Positions 1 through 8,372 of a stretch of DNA of 14,449 nt are shown one piece after another. The notes below the pieces were generated by a model that did no database searches, was not told the origin of the DNA, and saw only the letters and a program-made list of their open reading frames with translations. A program made the position numbers and the translations under genes. This DNA is from an uncultured Prevotella sp. GTDB lineage: Bacteria; Bacteroidota; Bacteroidia; Bacteroidales; Bacteroidaceae. The stretch covers positions 1-14,449 of the forward strand of contig CAKPTK010000058.1 in NCBI GenBank assembly GCA_934190685.1, written 5' to 3'. Every line of letters starts with the position of its first letter. Positions within the stretch are counted from its first letter, which is position 1.

Positions 1-74
1 GGGGCGTAGCCCAGCTGGTTTAGAGCGCTGCAGTCACATTGCAGAGGTCATCGGTTCGAGCCCGATCGTCCCTA
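1..74 (+). tRNA. tRNA-Val (anticodon CAC), lacking its first base at the window edge
   Basis: The cloverleaf is clear. The anticodon stem is CTGCA (28-32) with TGCAG (40-44) around the 7-base loop GTCACAT, giving U33 and anticodon CAC at 35-37, which reads the valine codon GTG. The T stem is ATCGG (50-54) with CCGAT (62-66) around TTCGAGC. The D stem GCCC/GAGC (9-12 and 23-26) has one C-A mismatch. The 3' acceptor strand CGTCCCT (67-73) pairs with window bases 1-6 only if base 1 of the tRNA lies just outside the window (an A is expected opposite T73). The discriminator is A74. CCA is not encoded; the next bases are CCT. The position before U33 is G, where a pyrimidine is usual. Confidence 0.92.
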
Positions 75-86
75 CCTCGTTCAAAA

Positions 87-131
87 GAAAATCCGCAATA
101 TTGAGTTTTCGCTCGACATTGCGGATTTTTC
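87..131. terminator. Bidirectional intrinsic terminator between the tRNA and the DUF5723 gene
   Basis: AAAATCCGCAAT (88-99) pairs perfectly with ATTGCGGATTTT (118-129). The inner part can extend the stem with GAG (103-105) and CTC (112-114). On the + strand it is followed by T-rich sequence to about 140, which suits termination of the tRNA. On the - strand it is followed by TTTTCTTTTG, which suits termination of the leftward gene ending at 147. Confidence 0.88.
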
Positions 132-146
132 TTTTTTATTCTTGTC

Positions 147-1540
147 TTACCAAGCCACACTCATACCGATATTCACACTGGCATTGGAACTGAGCGGGAT
201 AAACTCCTTGCTGGTCTTGCCGAGGATGTGGTCCATACCCAAATAGATGTTGTAACCCTTTGGATGGATGTTGAGCACCCAACCCATGCTGGTCGTAAAG
301 CTGTTGACAGCGAAGTTCACACCTCCGTCAATCCATTTCAGAGGTGTCCAGTTGGCACTCAGACGGGCTTCTGTCCACGAATAGTGCTGCTGAGCAAGCC
401 GAAAGTCATCTTACGATAGACGGGAAGCGTATACTCACAACCCACATTGATTGTGGCGCCAATACCTGTAGAACGCTTGCCCGCGTCTTTCGGGTCCTGC
501 AGGTTGATGAAGTCTGTAATCTGGTCACCATAAGAGTCTGTCTGGTCGTCAATGGTCACACCTTGTCCGTCCTTGACCGACACATCGTGGAAGCCGTTGA
601 ATTCAAAGGATTTCTTCTTGTTGGTAGCCTGCATATTGTTGGTCCAGGATATGAAACCCAAGTCAAGCACAGAGGCACTCACCTTCCAGTCGTCATTGAT
701 TTTGTAGACTGCTCCCAAATCCACAGCCATACCAAAACCGCCAATGCCTGCACCGTCCACATCCACATTGTCAACCTTCTCGTAGGTTCCCTTGTTTTCT
801 TGATTGTATTCTTCCTGACTCATCTCATAGGTGAAGCCTTTCATGGATACGTTGGCCTGGGCATCACCGCTCACCGTCCATTTGTCATTGGAGGCGAGGT
901 CGGCCTTCACGTTTTTAAATTGGAAGTCGCCCCGCGCTGCTCCGAAGAGGAACTTCAACTTGGCGCCGATACGGAGATTTTCATTGATGTCGTGAGAATG
1001 GCCAAGCGCCAATTCCACATACGACATAGCGTGCGCGCTAATGTCACCCATATCATAAGTCTTGTTGCCTGTGTTCTTGGCGAACTCGAAAAGTTCATAA
1101 GGCAACGACACGCCGAAATTGGTCTTCGAGTTGATTTCAAGAGTGTTATAACCACCAAAACCCTTGAAACCCATCGAGAGAATCGCCAAGCCCACATCAC
1201 CGACAATGCGGTTGTTGCCCTTGCTGAATCCCTTGAGCGCCTGATCGGTGGAAATATACGGGTTCATGAAGGTGGTCATCTTCTTGTCGCTCTCGGTTCC
1301 GTACATCGGATTTTTAAGCACCACATCCCCATAACCGAAATTGCCTTGCAAACTCACACCCACATTGCCCAAGGCGGGAATGGAGAAATAGCCCTGATCA
1401 TTGCCGTAGGCTGGGTTCATGTCATGACGGAACTTATAGTCTTTTGTGTGATAGGCAGAATTCAGATTTTGTGCCATTGCCACGCCTCCTGCCAACAGCA
1501 TTGCGGCAGAAAGGATGTATTTGTTATATCTTTGTCTCAT
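147..1540 (-). pseudogene. Frameshifted DUF5723-type outer-membrane beta-barrel protein
   Basis: The product would be an outer-membrane barrel of unknown role, recognised from its overall pattern as the Bacteroidales DUF5723 family. The N-terminus has a signal peptide ending in VAMAQ, followed by glycine- and aromatic-rich alternating strands such as NFGVSLPYELFEF. The original frame stops at 359 after LLSSTIRGQKPV. A second frame continues without a break from about 390 to a TAA at 147-149, reading HYSWTEARLSANW, then HPKGYNIYLGMDHILGK and ending NIGMSVAW, which is the expected barrel C-terminus with a terminal aromatic residue. The span from ATG (1538-1540) to the second stop is 1394 nt, which is 3n+2, so the net change is a loss of 3n+1 nt (or an equivalent gain). 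The junction lies at about 383-394, in CAGCAGCAC on the coding strand. From memory, relatives have about six extra residues here (TR..G-like), so a small deletion between short CAGCAC repeats is likelier than a one-base slip. A sequencing error cannot be excluded. The gene sits 20 nt after the lipoprotein gene, probably in the same mRNA. Confidence 0.8.
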
Positions 1541-1560
1541 AATTATCTGATTGTTTTTGG

Positions 1561-3276
1561 TTAGTTAAAGTCACCGATTACCTTGCCCACGAGTTGGATT
1601 TTCACATCCTTGAGCACAAGCGTGTGTTTCCGGGCATTGAGGGTGATGCCTGTCACGGCTCCATTCTCACCATTTGCCTTGCCCGACACAAGGAAGATAA
1701 TGCCATCGAGTTTCGATACGGCATCCTCGGTTTTCTGTACAAGTTTGATGCTCAGCGGAGAGCTGACCTTGGTCTGTCCGTCAGCGGAAGCAGCCACGGT
1801 TCCTTCCACGATTACCTCTATATCATCCTTGCTGAGCGCCTTGTGGTCTACACCCACGGGTACAGCCTCAACAGACAGATAAGCGGGCACAGCACTTTCC
1901 ACATTTGCAGTGGCCAGGATATAGCTATCCTTGGAAAGGCTGAGATCTTTCACATCGTCATTCCAACCGTCCAAGGTGTCCTTGTATTCAATGGTTGCAT
2001 TCTCCGCAAAGGCTATCGGTGCATCCACGGCATATGAAGGTTGGATAGTGTATTGCTTGCCAAACTCAAACGAGCCTGTTTTGTTGCTGTTGGCTTCTGC
2101 TGTGGCAGAGAAGGTGATGTTGTCTGGAATCGTACTGATCAGCGAGGAGAGCTGATTGTTGGCAATCACCTGGTCATAGCCCGTTACCCCTTCTTTCGTG
2201 CGGCAGATGCAAATCTTTGAGGTCTTGTTGGCTTCCACCTTGATGCCCGACACACTGACCTGTGCCAGTTGTCTCCCGCTCTTGTCTTTTGCCGTAAGCA
2301 CGCCGTTGACCAGACCTTCTACATTCATGTCGTTGCTGATGTTCAGTTTTATCTGCGGATTGTAAAGGTCTACATTCACGTTGCCACCCTTGAGGAAGTC
2401 AGGCACACTTGAAATCGCCACATTGCCCAAGTTGTTCATATTGATGGTCGGTTTGAAATGACCGGTAGCAGTCTTCAGTTGAATCTCGCCGATGTTGATA
2501 TCCGCCGTCATTTTAAGATTGGAAGGGAGAGTTGACGGCAAGGTGTTGATAGCCGCCTCTACCTCAATAGAGCCCTTCATCTCAAGTGAATTTGTGCCGT
2601 TGACAATATTGCTGCCACCCTTGGTAAAGTCTATCTTGCTGAGCGCGATAGTCTTTTGAGAACCGCTTCTCAGATTGTTAAAAGTCACCACATTGCCATT
2701 CAGTTCATAGTCCTTTCCGGCTTTTATCACCATATACTCCGGGAAGGTCATAGACAGTTTGTCGATAGAAGACAACCCTGTAGGCAAGGAGAAATTGACG
2801 GAGATGTTCGAGTTCACCTCTGATTCAAGAAGGCTCACCACCTCAACGGGTTTCGTGTACTTATAATCAAACTCATAAACCTTACCTTTTGCCTTCAGAC
2901 CTCCCGATAAAGCGCGGGTTCCATTGGATGCCATTGCTGTTAAGAATGTGATATCATACGAATGATGATTACGATCATTAATGACAATCGGAGAAATGGT
3001 CACATGGACAGGAGCCACATCACCGCCTTCCTGATGAAATACATAGTCGCCATTGGCATCTTCCTTGATACAGTCATTGGCTTCCAATTCGAGCACATCT
3101 GCAAGTTTGATAACGTCTGTTGAGCTGACGGGTATCTCCAACTTGTCGCCACCGATACCCACTGTGACGTCTATTTCATTAAAGTCGTAATCGTTGTCAT
3201 TACAACTGGTGAAAAACATGACTCCCGACATAAGGCTTAATGCAAGAAGTCGAACATGAATAGGATTTCTTCTCAT
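1561..3276 (-). CDS. Bacteroidales lipoprotein of unknown function, partner of the DUF5723 gene
   Basis: The 571-residue product starts with a type II signal peptide (MRRN, then a hydrophobic run) and a lipobox FTSC with the acylated cysteine at residue 25. The sequence after it, NDNDYDF, is acidic and resembles the lipoprotein export signal that sends Bacteroidetes lipoproteins to the cell surface. The rest is rich in beta-strand residues, Thr, Ser and Asn, with no cysteine-rich or catalytic motif that I can see, and no further membrane segment. I do not recognise the family. The start at 3276 gives a complete signal peptide. It is the first gene of a two-gene unit: its stop is 20 nt before the DUF5723 barrel start, so the two products may act together in the outer membrane (inference). 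The promoter is at 3408-3439 and the leader is about 125 nt long with a structured segment. Confidence 0.85.
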   Translation of the reverse strand: MRRNPIHVRLLALSLMSGVMFFTSCNDNDYDFNEIDVTVGIGGDKLEIPVSSTDVIKLADVLELEANDCIKEDANGDYVFHQEGGDVAPVHVTISPIVINDRNHHSYDITFLTAMASNGTRALSGGLKAKGKVYEFDYKYTKPVEVVSLLESEVNSNISVNFSLPTGLSSIDKLSMTFPEYMVIKAGKDYELNGNVVTFNNLRSGSQKTIALSKIDFTKGGSNIVNGTNSLEMKGSIEVEAAINTLPSTLPSNLKMTADINIGEIQLKTATGHFKPTINMNNLGNVAISSVPDFLKGGNVNVDLYNPQIKLNISNDMNVEGLVNGVLTAKDKSGRQLAQVSVSGIKVEANKTSKICICRTKEGVTGYDQVIANNQLSSLISTIPDNITFSATAEANSNKTGSFEFGKQYTIQPSYAVDAPIAFAENATIEYKDTLDGWNDDVKDLSLSKDSYILATANVESAVPAYLSVEAVPVGVDHKALSKDDIEVIVEGTVAASADGQTKVSSPLSIKLVQKTEDAVSKLDGIIFLVSGKANGENGAVTGITLNARKHTLVLKDVKIQLVGKVIGDFN

Positions 3277-3322
3277 AGATTTTTTGTTTTTGAGATGAAT
3301 AGATTGTTGAGTTGCATTTATT

Positions 3323-3351
3323 CTGTAATAGGTTTAACCTGATTACAGGTT
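3323..3351 (-). promoter_or_regulatory. Leader RNA segment with two alternative hairpins (attenuator-like)
   Basis: On the mRNA strand of the lipoprotein operon, AACCTG pairs with CAGGTT around a TAAT loop (window 3336-3351). The same CAGGTT can instead join a longer dyad, CTGTAATcAGGTT with AACCTATTACAG (window 3323-3348), which has one bulged C. The two pairings cannot coexist. The segment lies about 50-75 nt upstream of the ATG at 3276 and downstream of the predicted transcription start. The dyad could also be a DNA operator. The regulatory role is inferred. Confidence 0.4.
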
Positions 3352-3407
3352 TGTATTGGGTTAGAATGACCGCATCAAGCATCTTTGCATCTGCCGCCTA
3401 TCTGTTG

Positions 3408-3439
3408 CAAAGATAGTTTAAAAAATCTTATAAAACAAA
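3408..3439 (-). promoter_or_regulatory. Bacteroidetes promoter for the lipoprotein-DUF5723 operon
   Basis: On the minus strand, the -33 box TTTG (3436-3439) and the -7 box TATCTTTG (3408-3415) are separated by 20 bp, matching the primary-sigma consensus TTTG/TAnnTTTG. The predicted start is near 3402, giving a leader of about 125 nt. Confidence 0.75.
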
Positions 3440-3481
3440 CGTTATTGGACATTTTTATTTTCAAACAGTACATTTACTAAA

Positions 3482-3525
3482 AAGACGAGGAGATACGTCC
3501 TGAATGGGATGTATCTCCTCGTCTT
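3482..3525 (-). terminator. Strong terminator of the parE-S41 peptidase operon
   Basis: AAGACGAGGAGATAC (3482-3496) pairs perfectly over 15 bp with GTATCTCCTCGTCTT (3511-3525). The inner TCC/GGA can lengthen the stem, leaving a 6-nt loop. On the minus strand it is followed by TTTTT (3479-3483). It begins about 19 nt after the S41 stop codon. Confidence 0.92.
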
Positions 3526-3543
3526 GATGATATCGGGTGGGGA

Positions 3544-5118
3544 TTACTTGCTGATTACTTCCAACGCTTTCTTCACCACGTCGTTGTCTTCATTCATAAT
3601 CTGATAATACTGGCTCATATCCCAGATGTCACGCGCCACAAGGGCCTTGAGTTGGCGACGCAGGAAAGGCAGGGTCTGATCGAGTTCCGCCTTGTCCTTC
3701 GGCTTTATCTTGTCCTTCTCCGCCTGACTGAGAATGGAGTCTATCACCTCCTGAGGCACTTCATAATGCGCCAAGAACTTGTCGAATTGAGTATATTGCT
3801 TCTTCAACTGCTTGCGGTTGGCGTCGATATACTTCAAGTTGGTGTTGATGATATAGTTCTTGGCTGCCAACTGGCGGTAGAACTTGGTGTATTTCATGGT
3901 GTCCAACGGCACAAAGTAGTCGGGCATGATGCCACCTCCACCATAAACAACCCGATGCTTACGCAGGGTGTAATATTTCAGCGAGTCTGCAAAATGGATG
4001 CTGTCGGCATTGGTAAACTCTCCGTGCTTCAGACGGTTCTCCAAATCCTTGGCATAGTCGAGCGCATCACCTTTCTTATAAGGTTTCTGGATGCAACGAC
4101 CTGAAGGTGTGTAATAGTGGGCAATGGTGAGACGCATCATGGAACCATCGTCAAATTCTATCGGACGTTGTACGAGTCCTTTACCGAAACTTCTTCTGCC
4201 GACCACCACGCCACGATCCTGATCCTGGATGGCTCCTGTGACAATCTCAGCGGCACTGGCAGAGAACTCGTTGACCAGCACCACCACCTTGCCTTTCATC
4301 AGTTTGCCGTTGCCCTGCGCACGATATTCCTGTCGTTTGCTGGCCCTGCCCGACATATAGACAATCAAGTCGTGGTCCGCCAAAAACTCATTGGCTATTT
4401 TGACAGCCGTCTGGAGATAGCCTCCGCCATTCTCCTGCAAGTCGACAATCAAGTCTTTCATGCCTTTCGATTGCAAATTCTTGACCGCTGTCATAAACTC
4501 ATCGTAGGTGGTGGCACCAAAACTGCCGATACGGATGTATCCGATACCCGGACGGATGAGATAATAGGCATCAAGGGTCTTCACAGGAATTTTGTCTCGA
4601 GTCACAACGACATTGATATGGTCGGCGATGCCCCGACGCACAATGCCCAACATCACCTTGGAGCCTTTCGGACCACGCAAACGACGCATAATCTCCTCCC
4701 GGGCCATTTTCACACCGGCGATGGTTGTATCGTTCACCGACACGATGCGGTCCCCCGCCATGATGCCCACTTTCTCGGAAGGGCCGCCAACCACAGGCTG
4801 GATGACCAACAGTGTGTCGTCCACCATGTTAAACTGCACACCGATGCCCTCAAACGATCCCTGTAAAGGTTCGTTGAGTGCCTTCACCTCCTTGGGTGTG
4901 GAATAGGAAGAATGCGGATCAAGTTTCTCTAGCATGCCACGAATGGCGTCTTCCACAAGTCTGTTCTCGTTGACCGAGTCGACATAAAGGTTGTTGATGA
5001 CCACCTCTGCCATCTGCAATTTGCGCATGGGGCTGTCTTTGCCCATACGCAGAGAGAACTGTGCACTCACGCTGAGTGTACAGAGCAGTGTCAGGGCGGC
5101 TAAGAAAATCTTTTTCAT
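3544..5118 (-). CDS. S41 family C-terminal processing peptidase with PDZ domain
   Basis: This is a serine protease of the Tsp/CtpA family, which cleaves periplasmic proteins near their C-termini. The 524-residue product has a signal peptide (residues 1-20, ending SVSAQ), so it acts in the periplasm or on the outer membrane side. A helical N-terminal segment (about 30-80) ends in DPHSSY. A PDZ domain spans about 84-170, with GIGVQF and AGDRIVSVND. The S41 core spans about 180-345. The catalytic serine is S288 in NEFSASAAEI, with K313 and Q317 in FGKGLVQ; the 25- and 4-residue spacings match E. coli Tsp S430/K455/Q459. NGGG (230-233) is the usual core loop. A charged helical C-terminal extension runs to 524. 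The gene starts 11 nt after the parE stop and has no promoter of its own that I can see. In Bacteroides I recall coaD lying between these two genes; it is absent here. Confidence 0.96.
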   Translation of the reverse strand: MKKIFLAALTLLCTLSVSAQFSLRMGKDSPMRKLQMAEVVINNLYVDSVNENRLVEDAIRGMLEKLDPHSSYSTPKEVKALNEPLQGSFEGIGVQFNMVDDTLLVIQPVVGGPSEKVGIMAGDRIVSVNDTTIAGVKMAREEIMRRLRGPKGSKVMLGIVRRGIADHINVVVTRDKIPVKTLDAYYLIRPGIGYIRIGSFGATTYDEFMTAVKNLQSKGMKDLIVDLQENGGGYLQTAVKIANEFLADHDLIVYMSGRASKRQEYRAQGNGKLMKGKVVVLVNEFSASAAEIVTGAIQDQDRGVVVGRRSFGKGLVQRPIEFDDGSMMRLTIAHYYTPSGRCIQKPYKKGDALDYAKDLENRLKHGEFTNADSIHFADSLKYYTLRKHRVVYGGGGIMPDYFVPLDTMKYTKFYRQLAAKNYIINTNLKYIDANRKQLKKQYTQFDKFLAHYEVPQEVIDSILSQAEKDKIKPKDKAELDQTLPFLRRQLKALVARDIWDMSQYYQIMNEDNDVVKKALEVISK

Positions 5119-5129
5119 TGTTGTTTCGT

Positions 5130-7094
5130 TTATTTCAGTTCCTCACCCATTTCCTCAGGGCGGTCTTCCTCGACCACCAGATTGTCGATGATGAAGTTCT
5201 GGCGTTCCATTGTGTTCTTTCCCATATAATATTCAAGCAACTTCTGCACTTGGTCTGTCTTGTGCAAGGTCACCTGCTCAAGGCGCATCTCCGGACCGAT
5301 GAAATGAACGAACTCCTCGGGAGAAATTTCGCCGAGTCCTTTGAATCGAGTGATTTCCGGATCGGGTCCAAGATCTGCTATGGCCTTGACACGCTCTTCA
5401 TCACTATAACAATAATGTGTGATGAAGTCGCTCTTCTTCTCTTTTCCCGTTCTCTTGGCGTCAGCCTCGGCTATGACTTTCTTGTTCTTGATTTTGGTGC
5501 GGCGGTTGCGCACACGGAACAAGGGTGTCTGCAGCACATAGACATGACCTTTTTTAATGAGTTCGGGGAAGAATTGCAGAAAAAAGGTGATAATCAGCAA
5601 GCGGATGTGCATGCCGTCGACATCCGCATCGGTAGCCACGATGACCTTGTTGTAGCGCAAGGTGTCGAGTCCGTCCTCAATGTCAAGCGCAGCCTGAAGC
5701 AGATTGAACTCTTCATTTTTGTAGACCACTTCCTTGGTCATACCAAACGAGTTGAGGGGCTTTCCTCTCAAGGAGAAGACAGCTTGCGTGTTCACGTCAC
5801 GACTCTTGGTGATGCTTCCGCTGGCGGAGTCACCCTCAGTGATAAAAATACTGGACTCTTCCTTCCGGTCGTTCTTCACATCGGAGAAGTGGATGCGGCA
5901 ATCACGGAGCTTGCGATTATGAAGATTGGCTTTCTTCGCCCGTTCACGGGCAATCTTCGCCACACCGGCCATCGCCTTGCGCTCCTTTTCGTTGCTCTGT
6001 ATTTTTTCCAACATCACTTCAGCCACATCGGAATGGATATGCAGGTAGTTGTCCACCTCTTTTTTGATGAAATCACCCACATACTTGTTGATGCTTTCAC
6101 CACCGGGACTCATCGTAAGAGAGCCCAACTTGATCTTGGTCTGGCTCTCAAACATCGGTTCCTCCACATTGATGGCGATGGCAGCCACAATGCCGTTGCG
6201 GATGTCGGCATACTCGAAGTTCTTGCCGGAGAATTCCTTGATGGTCTTGGCGATGTGCTCCTTGAAGGCGCTCTGGTGAGTACCGCCCTGTGTGGTATGT
6301 TGGCCGTTGACAAACGAGTGGTATTCCTCGCCATACTGGTTCGTGTGCGTAAAGGCTATCTCGATGTCCTCTCCTTTGATATGGATGATAGGATAGAGTC
6401 CGTCGGTGGTCATGTTGTCCAAGAGCAAGTCTTTGAGACCGTTGCGGCTAATGATGCGCCTGCCGTTGAACATGATGGCGAGACCGGTGTTGAGATAGGT
6501 ATAGTTGCGGAGCATGGTCTCCACGATGTCCGCTTGGAACTTATAGTTGAGGAAAAGCGTATCATCGGGTTGGAAGAAGATATAGGTTCCGTTCTCGTCC
6601 TCTGTCGGCTCTGTGGTGTCGCTCACCAGTTTGCCCCGGTCGAACACAACCGAGCGCACCTTGCCCTCACGATAACTTCGGGCCTCGAAGCGGGAGCTCA
6701 ACGCATTGACAGCCTTGATGCCCACACCGTTCAATCCGATACTCTTCTTAAAAGCCTTTGTATCAAACTTTCCGCTGGTATTCAGCTCGCTCACTGCATC
6801 TACAAGTTTTCCTTGTGGGATGCCTCGTCCGTAGTCGCGAACGGACACGTGGAGGTCGTCTTCTATGTCCACTTCGATACGCTTGCCGGCATTCATCTTG
6901 AACTCGTCAATCGAGTTGTCCAGCACCTCCTTGAGCAGCACATAGATACCATCTTCAGCAGTGCGTCCGTCACCCAATCTTCCGATATACATTCCGGGAC
7001 GGATTCGAATATGCTCCAGTCCAGAGAGATGTCGGATATTGTCGTCGGTGTATTCCACCTGCGGTTGGTTGTTCTGGTTGTTGTTTTCTTCCAT
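5130..7094 (-). CDS. parE: DNA topoisomerase IV subunit B (type IIA, ATPase subunit)
   Basis: This is the ATP-hydrolysing subunit that, with ParC, decatenates daughter chromosomes. The 654-residue product shows the full order: GHKL ATPase motifs EVLDNSIDE (E56, N60), GRGIP (89-93) and GLNGVG (120-125); the transducer-domain QTK loop (318-320); TOPRIM motifs EGDSASG (420-426) and ATDADVDG (D489, D491, D493); and RFKGLGE (583-589). There is no large insertion of the kind found in gram-negative GyrB, and the length suits Bacteroidetes ParE rather than GyrB. The N-terminus is an Asn/Gln-rich tail ([10 protein letters not shown]). The start at 7094 is 30 nt after the upstream gene's stop. An AAGGAG lies about 24 nt before it, too far for a normal ribosome site. 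parC is not in the window. Confidence 0.95.
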   Translation of the reverse strand: MEENNNQNNQPQVEYTDDNIRHLSGLEHIRIRPGMYIGRLGDGRTAEDGIYVLLKEVLDNSIDEFKMNAGKRIEVDIEDDLHVSVRDYGRGIPQGKLVDAVSELNTSGKFDTKAFKKSIGLNGVGIKAVNALSSRFEARSYREGKVRSVVFDRGKLVSDTTEPTEDENGTYIFFQPDDTLFLNYKFQADIVETMLRNYTYLNTGLAIMFNGRRIISRNGLKDLLLDNMTTDGLYPIIHIKGEDIEIAFTHTNQYGEEYHSFVNGQHTTQGGTHQSAFKEHIAKTIKEFSGKNFEYADIRNGIVAAIAINVEEPMFESQTKIKLGSLTMSPGGESINKYVGDFIKKEVDNYLHIHSDVAEVMLEKIQSNEKERKAMAGVAKIARERAKKANLHNRKLRDCRIHFSDVKNDRKEESSIFITEGDSASGSITKSRDVNTQAVFSLRGKPLNSFGMTKEVVYKNEEFNLLQAALDIEDGLDTLRYNKVIVATDADVDGMHIRLLIITFFLQFFPELIKKGHVYVLQTPLFRVRNRRTKIKNKKVIAEADAKRTGKEKKSDFITHYCYSDEERVKAIADLGPDPEITRFKGLGEISPEEFVHFIGPEMRLEQVTLHKTDQVQKLLEYYMGKNTMERQNFIIDNLVVEEDRPEEMGEELK

Positions 7095-7124
7095 AGTGAA
7101 AATGTTATGGGGTATAGACTCCTT

Positions 7125-8270
7125 TTAGTGGATTTCCTTCTTGTAGCACTTACGCTTCTTGTGCATGACGGTCTCAAGATAGTCCCATTGACTCTGCACG
7201 TTCTCGTTGCTTGCCATCTCCACTTGGCTCTCGCCCCACTTAAAGCCATAGGCCTGGTAACGGGGTATCAAATCAGAGAACATCAAGGCGTTGGCACCCT
7301 TGAGACGGTATTCCGGCAGCACACCCATGAGCAGCAAGTCCACACCCTCTGTTTTGTGATATTTGATGGCACGGAGCAGATGCCACCATCCGAAGGGGAA
7401 CATCCGTCCCCGGTGACATTTCTGAAGGGCTCTTGCCAGAGAGGGAATGGTGATGCCCACACCCACAAGTTTCTTGTCGGCATTCCAGTCTTCAATCAAA
7501 GTAATGAGATTGAGGTCTGCCATGGGCAGATACATATCCACATATTGTGCTATTTGCTTCTCGCTCAACTGTGAGAAGCCATATAAATCTTTGTATGTAT
7601 CGTTGATGAGTTGAAAAATACGCTCGCCATAACCGTCACGATAGATTTCCTTGCGGGTCAGTTTCTTCACATGAAGATTATAGCGTTTCTCTATCATCTT
7701 GGAAATCTTGGTGTATTTCTCGGGAATCTTCTCGGGAACCATGAGTTTATATTCCACATAGTCATTGTCCTTCACCCATCCGTCCATAGCCTCGATATGC
7801 TGTGGATAATAAGCATAGTTGTAGATGGTGGGCATGGTGCCGAGTTGGTCGAATCCCCAGGTGAGCATACCTTCGGGATCCATATCCGTGAATCCGAGAG
7901 GACCCACAATTTCCGTCATACCTTTCTCTCTTCCGTAGTCTTCCACAGCCTTGAGAAGCGCCACCGACACTTCACGGTCGTCTATAAAATCTATCCATCC
8001 AAAGCGCACCGACTTGCGCCCCCAGCGTTCGTTGGCACGGTTGTTGATGATAGCTGCCACTCTACCGGCGAGTTTCCCGTCCTTATAGGCAAGGTAATAC
8101 TCAGCCTCACAGAAATCGAAGGCTGCATTACGGTCTTTGCTAAGGGTGTTCAGCTCGTCGCTATACAAGTTGGGCACATCGAATTCGTTTCCCTCATAGA
8201 GGTCGTAATGGAATTCGATGAATGTCTTCAAGTCGCGTTTCGACTCGACTTTCTTTATTTCTACTGACAT
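7125..8270 (-). CDS. GNAT-like (YghO-type) acyltransferase-fold protein
   Basis: The 381-residue product is cytoplasmic, with no signal peptide or membrane segment. It matches, from pattern, a Bacteroidetes family annotated as N-acetyltransferase or YghO-like. The N-terminal half contains a GNAT-like stretch, EAEYYLAYKDGKLAGRVAAI (about 55-74), typical of strands beta2-beta4. The middle has the conserved-looking GPLGFTDMDPEGML. The C-terminal half has a second GNAT-like region, LLLMGVLPEYRLKGANALM. The substrate is unknown. It is the first gene of the unit GNAT-parE-S41 and is driven by the promoter at 8303-8333; the expected leader is about 27 nt. Its 30-nt spacing to parE supports co-transcription, but nothing in the sequence links its function to topology. 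Confidence 0.8.
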   Translation of the reverse strand: MSVEIKKVESKRDLKTFIEFHYDLYEGNEFDVPNLYSDELNTLSKDRNAAFDFCEAEYYLAYKDGKLAGRVAAIINNRANERWGRKSVRFGWIDFIDDREVSVALLKAVEDYGREKGMTEIVGPLGFTDMDPEGMLTWGFDQLGTMPTIYNYAYYPQHIEAMDGWVKDNDYVEYKLMVPEKIPEKYTKISKMIEKRYNLHVKKLTRKEIYRDGYGERIFQLINDTYKDLYGFSQLSEKQIAQYVDMYLPMADLNLITLIEDWNADKKLVGVGITIPSLARALQKCHRGRMFPFGWWHLLRAIKYHKTEGVDLLLMGVLPEYRLKGANALMFSDLIPRYQAYGFKWGESQVEMASNENVQSQWDYLETVMHKKRKCYKKEIH

Positions 8271-8302
8271 TTAGATATAATAAAATAGTACTATTAAACG
8301 TG

Positions 8303-8333
8303 CAAAGATAGTGTAAATCGAAGACAATACAAA
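8303..8333 (-). promoter_or_regulatory. Bacteroidetes promoter for the GNAT-parE-S41 operon
   Basis: On the minus strand, TTTG (8330-8333) and TATCTTTG (8303-8310) are separated by 19 bp. The start is expected near 8297. The -33 box overlaps the 3' end of the hairpin at 8331-8357. The spacer is shared with the repeats at the window end. Confidence 0.8.
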
Positions 8334-8357
8334 ATTAAAAGTCAGGATTTTAATTTT
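8331..8357 (-). terminator. AT-rich hairpin, probable terminator of the methyltransferase mRNA
   Basis: AAAATTAAAA (8331-8340) pairs perfectly over 10 bp with TTTTAATTTT (8348-8357) around a 7-nt loop. Read leftward it ends in TTTTG, about 100 nt after the methyltransferase stop. The stem has no G or C, so it would be weak on its own. Confidence 0.5.
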
Positions 8358-8372
8358 TATTGTTGAGATGTG

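Larger units (their letters stand above)
8302..8370 (-). repeat. Terminator-promoter repeat, single diverged copy
   Basis: Read on the minus strand, this copy starts CATCTCAACAATAAAAAT, passes through an AT-rich hairpin, then continues TGTATTGTCTTCGATTTAC and ends at the -7 box. The same series occurs on the + strand after the MATE gene (14303-14449). The flanking blocks are almost identical; only the hairpin interior differs. It lies between the methyltransferase stop and the GNAT-like gene. Confidence 0.82.

Noticed and set aside
344..1564. 406-codon + strand frame opposite the DUF5723 gene
   Set aside because: Antisense shadow: no signal peptide, no domain, no promoter, and the opposite strand encodes the barrel.
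3200..3382. 60-codon upstream frame in the lipoprotein leader, overlapping the gene start
   Set aside because: It lies in the leader and could be a regulatory uORF, but its composition is not protein-like, it has no ribosome site, and it runs 77 nt into the lipoprotein gene. Not supported enough to call.
5076..7574. 832-codon open frame on the + strand opposite parE and the GNAT-like gene
   Set aside because: It lies antisense to strongly recognised proteins and encodes no recognisable domain; it is a shadow of biased codon use on the other strand.
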